From the NCBI GenBank assembly GCA_963791295.1, contig CAWBRY010000004.1, forward strand, positions 1,054,001-1,118,000: a stretch of DNA of 64,000 nt, given 5' to 3'. Below are positions 29,156 to 37,976 of the stretch, piece after piece; the stretch's first letter is position 1, and each line of letters starts with the position of its first letter. The notes beneath the pieces are model-generated. The model searched no databases. It was given only the letters and a program-made list of their open reading frames with translations, and had not been told where the DNA came from. This DNA is from CAWBRY01 sp963791295 (GTDB taxonomy: Bacteria; Bacteroidota; Bacteroidia; Chitinophagales; Chitinophagaceae). The translations under genes and the position numbers were made by a program.

Positions 29156-29180
29156 AATTTCGCAAATATTAAATAAAGAA

Positions 29181-29208
29181 AAAGCGGCTCTATAACAGAG
29201 TCGCTTTT
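29181..29208. terminator. bidirectional intrinsic terminator
   Basis: An 11-base stem AAAGCGGCTCT with a five-base loop and its partner AGAGTCGCTTT (one G-T wobble) is flanked by A runs on the left and T runs on the right. It lies between the convergent M16 protease B and RND permease genes and can serve both. Confidence 0.8.
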
Positions 29209-29258
29209 CATTTCACCAAAACCAACTATAGAAACTTGGTTGCAGGACTTAGACAAGG

Positions 29259-32200
29259 TCACGCGGGCAAGTGCTGCTTGCGACGAGGGACTCCCATCCA
29301 AATTTTTTTGCCTTGTATTCTTCTGACCAAATACATGATCCCGACAAAAATGAAGAAGAAAGGCCCCGCAAAACCTAAAAGGGCGATGAACTTAGTACCG
29401 TAAAACTGAGCCATAGGTCTTTTTAATCTTTCGGCAATCAGATACATGCTGGGAACCATAATAAGTGTTAAGAAAAATGCGAATATGAGGCCGAAGATAA
29501 TGGTCCAGGAAAGCGGTCCCCAGAATACGACGCTGTCTCCTCCAAAGAAAATACGAGGTTGGAAATGCGAAAACAAACCGGCAAAGTCAATGTTGAAACC
29601 AACCGCCAGCGGCAACAATCCCAGGATGGTAGCAACCGCTGTCAGTAGCACCGGGATGATCCTGATTCTTCCGGCCTGGATGGCCGCTTCCCTTGTGCGC
29701 ATTCCTCTGCCGCGAAGTTCATCTGTAAATTCAATGATAAGAATTCCATTCTTGATAACGATGCCCGCGAGTCCTACAATCCCAACGAGCACCATGATAG
29801 TTGCCAGGGTCATGCCCGTAACGGCATAGCCGATCAGTACTCCAATCACGGAGAAGAATATTTCAGTAATGACAATGAAGGGTTTGCTCAGGGAATTAAA
29901 CTGCAATACCAATATCAAGAAGATCATTCCGATGGCAATCAAAAACGCGGTACCCAGGAATTTTTGAGTTTCCAATTCCTGTTCGCTCTGGCCGCTTAGT
30001 CTTATTTCCACATCTGACGGGATCTTTACTTTGTTCTTGAACTCGTCGATCTTTATCTGCAAGTCCGCATTTACTTTTCCAACCATCGTGGGATCCGGAA
30101 CATTGCTTTGCAATTGAATAGTTCGTCTCACGTTCTTTCTCTTCACTCCACCGGTCGTGTTGGTATAATCCACTTTTGCTACTGCACTTAATGGAACAGA
30201 TTTTACGAGGAAGGTATTCATGTCCATGAAAGTGATACGCATGTTCAGCAGATCAGTAATGTTATTTCGCACCAGGTCCGAATAGCGCAATTGGATCTTG
30301 TATTCGTCCTCTCCTTCTTTAATCTTGCTCACTTCCTTGCCGAATACTGCCGTACGGATTTCCGATCCCACCTGCCCCGTTGTCAATCCTTCAAACATGG
30401 CTCTCTCTCTATCCACGCTGACGGTTATTTCTGGATTGTTCAGGTCCACATCCGCCTGCAGGTTTTCAATGCCGTTGATACGATTCGTATCTAAAAAATT
30501 ATATAATTGAGTTGCTACCGACGCAATGTTCTCAAAATTGTCTCCTGTTACTTCGATATTCACCGGAGGTTCTGTCGGCGGACCGGCATCTTCCATTGCC
30601 ACTTCAATGCTTGCGCCGGGGATGCCTCTCGCTGCTTCCCTGATCTGTTGCATGTAAGGCATGGTGCTTTTTCCATGACGCTTATCGAATTCAACAAAGG
30701 AGACCTGTATACGGCCAAGATTGGATTGAACACTTCGATTATTATCCCTTGGATTATTGGCGCTCACTGCAACATTCGTAATAATGCTTTCCACTATACT
30801 TCCTTCTACACCAGGCTTTTCATTCCCCAAAACTTTTTCCACTCTTTTTTCCAATACCTGCGTGACGCTATCTGTATACTTGACATCTGTTCCCACCGGC
30901 AATTTCAAATACACGTATATAAAATGAGGATCACCACTGGGAAAGAAAGTGGATTTGTTTTTTCGAGCTATCAATCCAATTAGGGCCACAAAAAATATTC
31001 CGAACAGCGAGACAAAGGTCCAGGCAGGTCTCGTCCCCTTGAGGATCCATCGTAGCAATTTTTCATACCGAACCATCAGCCTGGGAAGGACTCTTTTCTG
31101 AAACCCGTGGATCATATTGTTTAATACGTAGGCATTCAGGATCATCAGCACAGCCATCAACAATAAGAAGTTTGCCAGGCCATGCATGCCAGCCAAATGA
31201 AGTAAGATGCCCAGGATGCCGAAGGAGATAAACCATTTATTCTTGAACACTGCACTCTTTGCTTTCCTGAATTCCTCTCCTTCCGGTTTCATAAAGCTTA
31301 CTGCAAATACAGGATTAAAAATAAACGCTACGATTAAAGAGGCGGCCAAAGTAAGGATCAATATCGTAGGAAGGTAGATCATGAACTTTCCAATCAATCC
31401 TTTCCAGAATAATAGTGGGAAGAATGGGGCCAGCGTTGTCGCCGTACCCGCGAGTACAGGGATAAAGATCTCTCCGGCAGCTTCCTTTGCGCTACGCACG
31501 ATGGGAACTCTCCCATTGTTATAGATACGGTGCGTATTTTCTATCACCACAATGGCATCGTCGACGATGATGCCCAATCCGAAAAGGAGGCCGAACAATA
31601 CAATAAAGTTTAATGTCACACTGGTACCTACGATGCTGTCTGCGATGGGAAGAAACAGGAAGGCAACGAATACGCTGAGAGGTACGCTCAATGCGACAAA
31701 AAATGCATTGGTGACGCCCATGAAGAACATAAGGATCAGCAGGACCAGGATAAAACCAATAATGATCGTGTTGATCAATTCATTGAATGAAGTTTTGGTC
31801 TGCTTGCTCTGATCGCCTGTGATAACTACTTTCAAATCCCTTGGCAACTCTTCCTTCTGCTGCATGTCTGCAACAATGGCTTTCACTTTGTCGGCGCAAT
31901 TGATAAGATTCTCCCCTGCCCGCTTTACAATGTTTAGCGTCACGACGTTCTTACCATCCAATCGCGCATAACTTTCCTTATCTCTTATCGTATCCTTTAA
32001 TTGTGCGATATCCTTGAGGTAAACGGCACCTCCCTGCGCGCTACTTCTAACGACAATACCTTGCAGATCACTGGCTCCGGTGAATTGGCCTATTACGCGA
32101 AGGGTTCTTTTCATGTTACCCACTTCGATCAGGCCACCGGTTATATCATGGTTTTCGCGGCTGATCGCCATTTCAATATCGGTAAAGCTGATCCTCGCCG

Positions 32201-32825
32201 TATTCATTTTATATGGATCGACGATTACCTGTATTTCTCTTTCCGGGGCGCCAACGATCTCCGCTCTTGTCACCTCACCCAATTCCTCAATTCGTTCCTG
32301 CATCCTGTCTGCATAATCTTTTAGCTTGATACCGTCGTAGTCGCCACTTACATTCACAAACATGATCGGTATCTCGCTGAAAGCAAATTCCTGCACGTCT
32401 GGTTGGGATGTCAGATCGTTCGGAAGATCTGTTTTTGCCTTGTCAATAGCATCCTTTACTTTCTGTTTTGCTATTTCTGTTTTTATGTCTGTATCAAACT
32501 CAACAACAATCAGACTGTAGTCGGTTTGCGAGGTGCTTTGGATCTTGTTCACTTTGGCCCCGGTGATCCCTTTTAGTTCTTTTTCGATGGGCCTCGTCAC
32601 AAGGTTCTCTATATCTTTTGGAGAATTACCAATATAAAGTGTGGTTACGGAAATTGTAGGGACAACGATATCCGGGAATTGTTCTTTGGGCATGGAGTTG
32701 AATTTCACCAACCCATATAAAGAGATAAGGATCGCTATAATATAGATAGCAGTCCGGTTATCAATGGCCCAACTGCTAGGCTTGAACTGTTTAAACTTGT
32801 CTTTTACGCCTTCGAAAATTTTCAT
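29259..32825 (-). CDS. RND family efflux permease (HAE1/AcrB-like)
   Basis: This 1188-residue inner-membrane proton-driven efflux permease is the pump of a tripartite system with the two genes upstream of it on this strand. Family marks are the first membrane span with PKEQFPDIVVPTISV, a TM4 motif FGLGIIVDDAIVVIENTHR carrying the paired Asp of the proton relay, and LVGIVGLAGIVIKNGILIIEF near the C-terminus. It is about 150 residues longer than classic AcrB. Extra hydrophobic segments lie in the middle (around HLAGMHGLANFLLLMAVLMI) and at the end (FAGPFFFIFVGIMYLV). The substrate is unknown. It is the last gene of the tetR-tolC-adaptor-permease operon. Confidence 0.92.
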   Translation of the reverse strand: MKIFEGVKDKFKQFKPSSWAIDNRTAIYIIAILISLYGLVKFNSMPKEQFPDIVVPTISVTTLYIGNSPKDIENLVTRPIEKELKGITGAKVNKIQSTSQTDYSLIVVEFDTDIKTEIAKQKVKDAIDKAKTDLPNDLTSQPDVQEFAFSEIPIMFVNVSGDYDGIKLKDYADRMQERIEELGEVTRAEIVGAPEREIQVIVDPYKMNTARISFTDIEMAISRENHDITGGLIEVGNMKRTLRVIGQFTGASDLQGIVVRSSAQGGAVYLKDIAQLKDTIRDKESYARLDGKNVVTLNIVKRAGENLINCADKVKAIVADMQQKEELPRDLKVVITGDQSKQTKTSFNELINTIIIGFILVLLILMFFMGVTNAFFVALSVPLSVFVAFLFLPIADSIVGTSVTLNFIVLFGLLFGLGIIVDDAIVVIENTHRIYNNGRVPIVRSAKEAAGEIFIPVLAGTATTLAPFFPLLFWKGLIGKFMIYLPTILILTLAASLIVAFIFNPVFAVSFMKPEGEEFRKAKSAVFKNKWFISFGILGILLHLAGMHGLANFLLLMAVLMILNAYVLNNMIHGFQKRVLPRLMVRYEKLLRWILKGTRPAWTFVSLFGIFFVALIGLIARKNKSTFFPSGDPHFIYVYLKLPVGTDVKYTDSVTQVLEKRVEKVLGNEKPGVEGSIVESIITNVAVSANNPRDNNRSVQSNLGRIQVSFVEFDKRHGKSTMPYMQQIREAARGIPGASIEVAMEDAGPPTEPPVNIEVTGDNFENIASVATQLYNFLDTNRINGIENLQADVDLNNPEITVSVDRERAMFEGLTTGQVGSEIRTAVFGKEVSKIKEGEDEYKIQLRYSDLVRNNITDLLNMRITFMDMNTFLVKSVPLSAVAKVDYTNTTGGVKRKNVRRTIQLQSNVPDPTMVGKVNADLQIKIDEFKNKVKIPSDVEIRLSGQSEQELETQKFLGTAFLIAIGMIFLILVLQFNSLSKPFIVITEIFFSVIGVLIGYAVTGMTLATIMVLVGIVGLAGIVIKNGILIIEFTDELRGRGMRTREAAIQAGRIRIIPVLLTAVATILGLLPLAVGFNIDFAGLFSHFQPRIFFGGDSVVFWGPLSWTIIFGLIFAFFLTLIMVPSMYLIAERLKRPMAQFYGTKFIALLGFAGPFFFIFVGIMYLVRRIQGKKIWMGVPRRKQHLPA

Positions 32826-32848
32826 TTGAATCTATTTTTTATCAACAA

Positions 32849-32872
32849 TCTAGCATCCAGCATCTAGTACTA
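32849..32872 (-). repeat. CTAGATGCTGG-type stop-codon repeat, copy B
   Basis: On the minus strand the adaptor stop codon TAG is followed directly by TACTAGATGCTGGATGCTAG. Fifteen bases (TACTAGATGCTGGAT) match exactly the repeat at the end of the tetR gene in the same operon. Confidence 0.7.
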
Positions 32873-34033
32873 TCCTCCCGTCGTTACCACCTGTCCGTCA
32901 TACACCGCCTGGTAACCTTCTGTTATTATCAGTTCACCCCCGGTCAGTCCATTCTTAATTTCAATATTTCCATTATATGCTTCGCCAATATCCACCGGTT
33001 TTTTCCTGGCAAGCATTTTATCTCCCGCCTTTTCCATTACATAAACATATTTTCCTTTCTCATCGGACTGTACCACATTTACCGGCACAACAATCGTCGC
33101 CTTCGATTGATAATCCAGGATCTTCATGACCGCGGTCTGATTTGGTTTGAGTAAAGGGTCTGATGGAAGTTTCGCTTCAGTGGTAAAACTGCGGTTAGTA
33201 GGATGAATAGAAGAACCCACTACGCTAATGGATGTCTGAAACGGAGGTTTTCCTGTCTCGGGCACCGATACTTCTACCTTGTCTCCTTTCTTAACCCTCG
33301 CCACATAATTTTCCGGAACTTCCGTTACGATCTTGAGGCTGCTTCCGTTGATAAGTTTTATTTGCGGTGAGGTGGATGATCCGCCATTGAATATTTCTCC
33401 CACTTTCACATTTACTTCATCGGCCACTCCAGATATGGGTGCGTAAACAAAAGAAGTCTGCCAGGATTCATTCAGCGTAGAGATCTGTTTTTTCATGGCA
33501 TCCACATTGTTTTTGGCAGTCACCAATTGCACTTCTGTTCCGATGCCCTGATCCCAAAGGTTTTTCTGCCGGTTATAAATGTTTTCAGCATAGTCCAATT
33601 GCACTTTCAAAGCGTCCATTTGTTGCAGCATGACGGCATCATCCAGTTTAACCAGTAGTTGACCCTTTTGGACACGGTCGCCTTTTTTTACATACAATTG
33701 CCTTACCTGTGCCGGCACGCTTCGTGGCGTGACGTACACGATGTCATTCGCATCGATCCTGCCTTGCAATTCGAGATAGTGGATAAAGTCCGTGCTGCGA
33801 AGAGTATCTACGGCCACTAATTTTGAAGCCTGCGTGGCGGCATTTGGATCAGCTTTGGCAATATCTGTTTCCAGTTTGCGAATGTTCTCATCCATTTGCG
33901 CTTTTTCCTTCTTGAGCTTTTCCAGTTTTATTTTCATGTCTCCCAACTCGCCCTTTTTCTCCTTGCTTCCGCTGCTACAGCCCGCCAGGAAAATTCCGCT
34001 TGTCATCGTGATCAAAAGAAAAATCGCCTTCAT
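32870..34033 (-). CDS. RND efflux periplasmic adaptor (membrane fusion protein)
   Basis: This 387-residue adaptor links the RND permease to the TolC-like channel. It begins with a lipoprotein signal (IFLAGCSSGSK; Cys near residue 19). A short coiled-coil (about 28-62) follows, then a lipoyl/biotin-like half motif VRQLYVKKGDRVQKGQLLVKL, a helical hairpin and the second half SFVYAPISGVADEVNVKVGE. The C-terminal part is the usual beta-barrel and membrane-proximal domain. It is separated by 26 bases from the TolC gene and 44 bases from the permease gene on the same strand, with a short repeat in the latter gap. Confidence 0.92.
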   Translation of the reverse strand: MKAIFLLITMTSGIFLAGCSSGSKEKKGELGDMKIKLEKLKKEKAQMDENIRKLETDIAKADPNAATQASKLVAVDTLRSTDFIHYLELQGRIDANDIVYVTPRSVPAQVRQLYVKKGDRVQKGQLLVKLDDAVMLQQMDALKVQLDYAENIYNRQKNLWDQGIGTEVQLVTAKNNVDAMKKQISTLNESWQTSFVYAPISGVADEVNVKVGEIFNGGSSTSPQIKLINGSSLKIVTEVPENYVARVKKGDKVEVSVPETGKPPFQTSISVVGSSIHPTNRSFTTEAKLPSDPLLKPNQTAVMKILDYQSKATIVVPVNVVQSDEKGKYVYVMEKAGDKMLARKKPVDIGEAYNGNIEIKNGLTGGELIITEGYQAVYDGQVVTTGG

Positions 34034-34059
34034 AATTATTTATTGTAAAGTGAATTGAA

Positions 34060-35406
34060 TTATAGTCTGCCAGTAGCTTTTAGATAGTCTGTTTTCGCAA
34101 TGATGGCATCATACAATGCGTTGATATAATTTGTTTGTGCAGCCTTCAGATCTGTTTGAGCTGCATTTATTTCAATATTGGAGCCGACACCTGCCTCAAA
34201 TTTCTTTTTGGTCTGGTTATAGACTTCTTCGGCCAGTTCCATATTTTTTTTCTGAAAATCGATGGTTGCAATGGCCGAGCGGAAGTTGATCCTTGCCATT
34301 TCAACATCATGATCGATATTCAATTTTAGATCCTGGATCTGGTTTTCAGTCCGCTGCAATTCGAGTTGTGCTTTTGCGATCTTTGACCGTGTTGAAAAAC
34401 CATTGAAGATGGGGACATTCAAACGAAACGTGATCGCAGAGATGCTGTACCAGTCGCCTCCTTTGAAGAAATCAAATTTGGTTCGCTGGCCATTTTTATT
34501 GTAGTAGCCATTGAAACTCAACGTGGGTAGCCGACTTAGTTTATACCGGCGGATATTGTATTCGCCCAGGGTCCTGCCTAACTCGGCATATTGAAATTCC
34601 TTCCGGTCGGCATAATTATAAGTAGCGTTTTCCAAAATGTCGGCTTTAATATCCTCATAGCGGAGACTGTCGGTGAGAATTAAGGAATCTCTCATTGGCA
34701 TGCCCATCAATAGCTTGAGCCCGAGGTAACCATTGTCAATGCTGCTTAATGCTTTGATCTTTTCTGTCTGAAGGTTGGATAATTGAACTTCGAGTTTGCT
34801 AACGTCCAGTTTTTCGGCGAAGCCGTTCTTATAAATCTCACGGGTGTCCTTTAATAATTTGTCCAGGCGGGCTACGTTCGCATCCAATAGAGAGATCTGT
34901 GTCTTGCTCACCACTAGCTGGTAGTAGATCTTATGGATGTTTGCCTTGATCAATTCTTCAGTGACTTCTACGTTCTTCTGTTGCCATTTCAGCACCGTAC
35001 TTCTGGCTTGCAATCCAACGAATACCTGGCCATCAAATAATATTTGATTGAGCTCGATACCTGCGAGGGCATTGTATTTCAAACCGATTTTCAGTGGTAT
35101 ATAGGTCCCCTCTGGTTGTCCCGCAAATTGGCCGGGCAGGAGGCTGACGGGTAGCTGGATATAATCAACCAGGGAGGCGCTGCCCGTAATCTGAGGAAGA
35201 GCTACAGAGGTCACGTCCTTGTTTTCCTGTTCCTGTATTTGTACGGCCAACAATGCATTTCTTACCTGGATGTTGTTTTTTCTCGCATAATCCACAGCCT
35301 GTTGAATTGAAAATTCGTGTGTAGGCGGTTGTTGTGCCATGGCGGAACAGGAAAGGATCAGCAATCCCATCACTCCATATTTATAGAACCCCATTCTTTT
35401 CATCAC
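34060..35406 (-). CDS. TolC family outer-membrane efflux channel
   Basis: This 448-residue outer-membrane factor of the tripartite efflux system has a signal peptide ending SCSAMAQQ. Two long repeated helical coiled-coil halves follow, the pattern of the TolC/OEP family: SIQQAVDYARKNNIQVRNALLA near the N-terminus, and KKKFEAGVGSNIEINAAQTDL with ALYDAIIAKTDYLKATGRL at the end. Two further Met codons near the start leave a few residues of uncertainty. It lies between tetR and the adaptor gene on the same strand. Confidence 0.92.
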   Translation of the reverse strand: MMKRMGFYKYGVMGLLILSCSAMAQQPPTHEFSIQQAVDYARKNNIQVRNALLAVQIQEQENKDVTSVALPQITGSASLVDYIQLPVSLLPGQFAGQPEGTYIPLKIGLKYNALAGIELNQILFDGQVFVGLQARSTVLKWQQKNVEVTEELIKANIHKIYYQLVVSKTQISLLDANVARLDKLLKDTREIYKNGFAEKLDVSKLEVQLSNLQTEKIKALSSIDNGYLGLKLLMGMPMRDSLILTDSLRYEDIKADILENATYNYADRKEFQYAELGRTLGEYNIRRYKLSRLPTLSFNGYYNKNGQRTKFDFFKGGDWYSISAITFRLNVPIFNGFSTRSKIAKAQLELQRTENQIQDLKLNIDHDVEMARINFRSAIATIDFQKKNMELAEEVYNQTKKKFEAGVGSNIEINAAQTDLKAAQTNYINALYDAIIAKTDYLKATGRL

Positions 35407-35430
35407 CGATTATTTAAATAATTTATTTGT

Positions 35431-35464
35431 ATCTAGTATCTAATATCCAGCATCTAGTATCTAG
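35431..35464 (-). repeat. CTAGATGCTGG-type stop-codon repeat, copy A
   Basis: On the minus strand the end of tetR and the following bases form a chain of CTAGATAC/CTAGATGC/TTAGATAC-like units about 9 bases long. The final codons (Ala-Arg-Tyr-stop) lie inside the repeat, so its insertion or expansion appears to have set the C-terminus. It shares TACTAGATGCTGGAT with copy B at 32849-32872. Confidence 0.7.
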
Positions 35465-36071
35465 CAATTTTCTCCTGCTTATATTTTAATATCAGTTTGT
35501 GTCCTTTTATCGTGACCAATCCAAAAACAAAATGTTCAATGATCTGGCTGCTGAGTTCTGCCAGGTTATATTTTCCCGGCGGGAAAATGGAAACATTAAA
35601 TGGAGTCATCATTGATTCAAGCCGAAATTTCGACATGATATCCGTATTCACCTCTGGCCTGTAAAGCTCCTCGCGTTTGCCCCATTCGATATTTTCCGTG
35701 ATGATCTTCATTAGGAATTTGTCTTTGTATTCCCGGAACCGCTGGTAGGCCCGGTAATGAAATTTCTCCATGTCATTTAATACCATTGGGTTCATATTGC
35801 TGAACTGTTCGATGATCCTTTCCATCGTTATCAGGATCTCATGGACTGCATCCGTTGCATCTTTCCGACAGCCCAAACAATCGCGCTGAATCACCGTAAT
35901 ATGAGCATCCACGATCACGTCTACCAATTCATCCTTGTCGGCGTAGTATTGGTATAATGTTTTCTTGGACATGCCCAGGTGGTTAGCGATGTCATCCATG
36001 GACACTGACCGTATACCATACTGCATGAATAAATCATGCGCCTTTTCTTGAATTCGTTCTTTGATTGTCAT
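35454..36071 (-). CDS. TetR/AcrR family transcriptional regulator of the efflux operon
   Basis: This 205-residue regulator has an N-terminal helix-turn-helix (about residues 20-45) with SVSMDDIANHLGMSKKTLYQYYADKDEL, the TetR DNA-binding signature. The C-terminal ligand-binding domain is diverged as usual. It is the first gene of the efflux operon. A consensus -7 element and an inverted repeat lie just upstream, so it probably represses itself and the three efflux genes until an inducer binds. The last three residues (Ala-Arg-Tyr) are encoded within a short repeat that includes the stop. Confidence 0.92.
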   Translation of the reverse strand: MTIKERIQEKAHDLFMQYGIRSVSMDDIANHLGMSKKTLYQYYADKDELVDVIVDAHITVIQRDCLGCRKDATDAVHEILITMERIIEQFSNMNPMVLNDMEKFHYRAYQRFREYKDKFLMKIITENIEWGKREELYRPEVNTDIMSKFRLESMMTPFNVSIFPPGKYNLAELSSQIIEHFVFGLVTIKGHKLILKYKQEKIARY

Positions 36072-36087
36072 TGCACAAGATCTGGGG

Positions 36088-36095
36088 CAAAACTA
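36088..36095 (-). promoter_or_regulatory. -7 element TAGTTTTG of the efflux operon
   Basis: On the minus strand TAGTTTTG matches TAnnTTTG exactly and lies 16 bases before the tetR start codon. It is directly next to the inverted repeat at 36097-36124, so a repressor bound there would cover the promoter. Confidence 0.6.
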
Positions 36096-36096
36096 T

Positions 36097-36124
36097 GGAA
36101 ACTTCTAACGTGACCAAAGTTTCC
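36097..36124. promoter_or_regulatory. candidate TetR operator (inverted repeat GGAAACTT-n12-AAGTTTCC)
   Basis: Perfect 8-base arms GGAAACTT and AAGTTTCC are separated by 12 bases and sit one base upstream of the -7 element. Size, symmetry and position suit a TetR dimer site. No second copy was noticed in this window. Confidence 0.6.
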
Positions 36125-36206
36125 TGCCTTTTTTTCCGGGATTTTTTTCCGAAAATCCCTTCACACATGGCCTTTTTTTTACGCTACCTTAGCCTAAACC
36201 GTTTTC

Positions 36207-36920
36207 ATGTCGCAGCCCAGGACCAACGGGAGATCAACTTTCAAGAAGATCATCCGCTATTTCGTGCAGGGATTGATTATTATCGCTCCCATTGTACTGA
36301 CTGTCTGGGCCATCGTGGCAACCTTCCTCTTCATTGACAACCTTTTACCCAGCCTGATCCACAAGATCTTTCCCTCCTGGATCCAAGCAGATGAAAATGG
36401 GAATTTGAGAAAAATCCCGGGCCTCGGGTTCATCGTAATCATCTTAATTGTCATCCTGGTAGGGTGGATCAGTTCCAGCTTCCTGATGGGAGGGTTTATT
36501 CATTTTTTCGACCAATGGATGGAAAGAACGCCCGTGATCAAGTTCATTTACACCTCGACAAAGGATTTCTTTGAAGCATTCGCGGGTGACAAGCGCAAAT
36601 TCAATAAAGCCGTTCTTGCCAGTGTGTTCGCAGATGATGTCTGGATTGTCGGATTTCTGACCGACGAAGAAATGCAAAAATTCAGCATGGGGGCCGATAA
36701 GGTGGCGGTCTATGTGCCGCAATCTTACCATTGGGCCGGACAACTATATATATTACCTAGGGAGAGGGTAAGGAACATCGATAAGATTGTCGCCGGAGAA
36801 GCGATGAAGTATGCAGTTACAGGAGGCGTTGTGGACCTTGGCGAAGAAAAATCTATCGAAACCATCATTCCTAAGGATCAAAAGCCTTCCCCGCCCGAGT
36901 TGATAGACGAGAAGATGTAA
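36207..36920 (+). CDS. DUF502 family membrane protein
   Basis: This 237-residue protein matches the DUF502 family. Two membrane spans are visible, about residues 18-42 (GLIIIAPIVLTVWAIVATFLFI) and about 70-95 (GLGFIVIILIVILVGWISSSFL). A conserved region follows with HFFDQWMERTPVIKFIYTSTKD near 102-123 and VAVYVPQSYHWAGQLYILPRERV. The function is unknown. A TACCTTAG sequence at 36185, one mismatch from the -7 consensus, precedes the ATG by 14 bases. The zinc-enzyme gene follows after 11 bases and is probably cotranscribed. Confidence 0.88.
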   Translation: MSQPRTNGRSTFKKIIRYFVQGLIIIAPIVLTVWAIVATFLFIDNLLPSLIHKIFPSWIQADENGNLRKIPGLGFIVIILIVILVGWISSSFLMGGFIHFFDQWMERTPVIKFIYTSTKDFFEAFAGDKRKFNKAVLASVFADDVWIVGFLTDEEMQKFSMGADKVAVYVPQSYHWAGQLYILPRERVRNIDKIVAGEAMKYAVTGGVVDLGEEKSIETIIPKDQKPSPPELIDEKM

Positions 36921-36931
36921 TTACCGTAGCT

Positions 36932-37897
36932 ATGAAAAAGCTCGCCCTGGTTTTTTTATTTGCCATCCTCAGTTTGCCATGCCTAAGCTGGGGGTTCTTT
37001 GCTCATCGTAGGATCAACTACTTCTCAATTTTTCTGCTTCCTCCGGAAATGATGGTTTTATACAAACCTTATGCTGACTTTTTATTGGAACATGCCGTTG
37101 ATCCCGACAAAAGACGATATGCTATCCCGCAGGAAGCAGCGCGGCATTTTATCGACATGGATCACTATGGAAAATATCCATTTGATTTAGTGCCTAAAAA
37201 ATGGAAAGATGCTACTGCAACTTATATTGGAGACACATTGAATAAATATGGTATCGCGCCCTGGTGGATCCAGGCAATGCTGTACAGGTTAACAGATGCA
37301 TTTAAGGAAAAGAGCCAGATTCGCATACTTAAACTCTCCGCTGAATTGGGTCATTATATAGCCGATTCACATGTGCCCTTGCATGCAAATACAAATCACA
37401 ATGGCCAGTTGACAGGTCAAAAGGGAATTCATGCGTTTTGGGAAAGTCGCATCCCCGAAATGATGGCAGATACCGAATGGGATTTTTTCATCGGCAAAGC
37501 AGAATATATCCGGGATCCTGCCACTTTTATTTGGCAAAGAGTCATTGAAAGCGCAGTGGCTGCAGATACCGTTTTGAGCATTGAGCAGGCGCTGACACGC
37601 AATTTTCCTCCAGATCAGAAATTTTCATTTGAAGACCGGAACGGTCTTACGATCCGTCAGTACTCATCTGCTTTCTCGAGAGCCTATGATTCCCGGCTGA
37701 AAGGCATGATTGAAAGGAGAATGCGTCAGTCGATATATGCCGTGGCTTCTTTCTGGTATACTGCCTGGATCAATGCCGGTCAGCCTGATCTTTCTCAACT
37801 GAGCGAAAAAGATTTTTCTCCGGTAGAGTTGGCGGAATTTGAAGAGCTGAATATGAATTGGAAAAAGGGAAATCCCAAAGGAAGGGATCACGAATAA
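36932..37897 (+). CDS. S1/P1 nuclease / zinc-dependent phospholipase C-like secreted protein
   Basis: This 321-residue exported protein has a signal peptide (1-19) predicted to leave an N-terminal Trp (WGFFAH). In the S1/P1 nuclease and phospholipase C superfamily the mature N-terminal Trp itself binds zinc, and the arrangement fits. Other ligand candidates are His25, HFIDMDHYG (about 70) and GHYIADSHVPLHA (about 145-157), the hallmark cluster of this fold. It probably cleaves phosphodiester bonds in nucleic acid or phospholipid in the periplasm; the substrate is unclear. It follows the DUF502 gene closely. Confidence 0.8.
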   Translation: MKKLALVFLFAILSLPCLSWGFFAHRRINYFSIFLLPPEMMVLYKPYADFLLEHAVDPDKRRYAIPQEAARHFIDMDHYGKYPFDLVPKKWKDATATYIGDTLNKYGIAPWWIQAMLYRLTDAFKEKSQIRILKLSAELGHYIADSHVPLHANTNHNGQLTGQKGIHAFWESRIPEMMADTEWDFFIGKAEYIRDPATFIWQRVIESAVAADTVLSIEQALTRNFPPDQKFSFEDRNGLTIRQYSSAFSRAYDSRLKGMIERRMRQSIYAVASFWYTAWINAGQPDLSQLSEKDFSPVELAEFEELNMNWKKGNPKGRDHE

Positions 37898-37940
37898 AGC
37901 AATGATGAATGGCAGACTCATTCAGGCGATGCATAACCCG

Positions 37941-37948
37941 TATCTTTG
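37941..37948 (+). promoter_or_regulatory. -7 element TATCTTTG upstream of serC
   Basis: TATCTTTG matches TAnnTTTG exactly. Transcription would begin a few bases on, about 10-20 bases before the candidate GTG start of serC, and just ahead of the short ATG frame at 37956. Confidence 0.6.
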
Positions 37949-37955
37949 CACCTTT

Positions 37956-37976
37956 ATGTCAAAAATCAAGCGGTGA
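37956..37976 (+). other. six-codon leader frame (MSKIKR) overlapping the serC GTG start
   Basis: ATG 37956 opens a frame of six codons that stops at TGA 37974-37976, which overlaps the candidate serC start as GTGA. It is the only ATG between the -7 element and the SerC-coding frame. It could be a coupled leader peptide, or the true N-terminus separated from serC by a single-base frameshift. Confidence 0.35.

Noticed and set aside
29181..29208. Possible attachment site or regulatory palindrome
   Set aside because: The GC-rich stem, short loop, T run and position between convergent genes fit a terminator better.
30507..30983. Open frame of 158 codons opposite the RND permease
   Set aside because: The permease frame is clearly conserved; the opposite frame has irregular composition and no family features.
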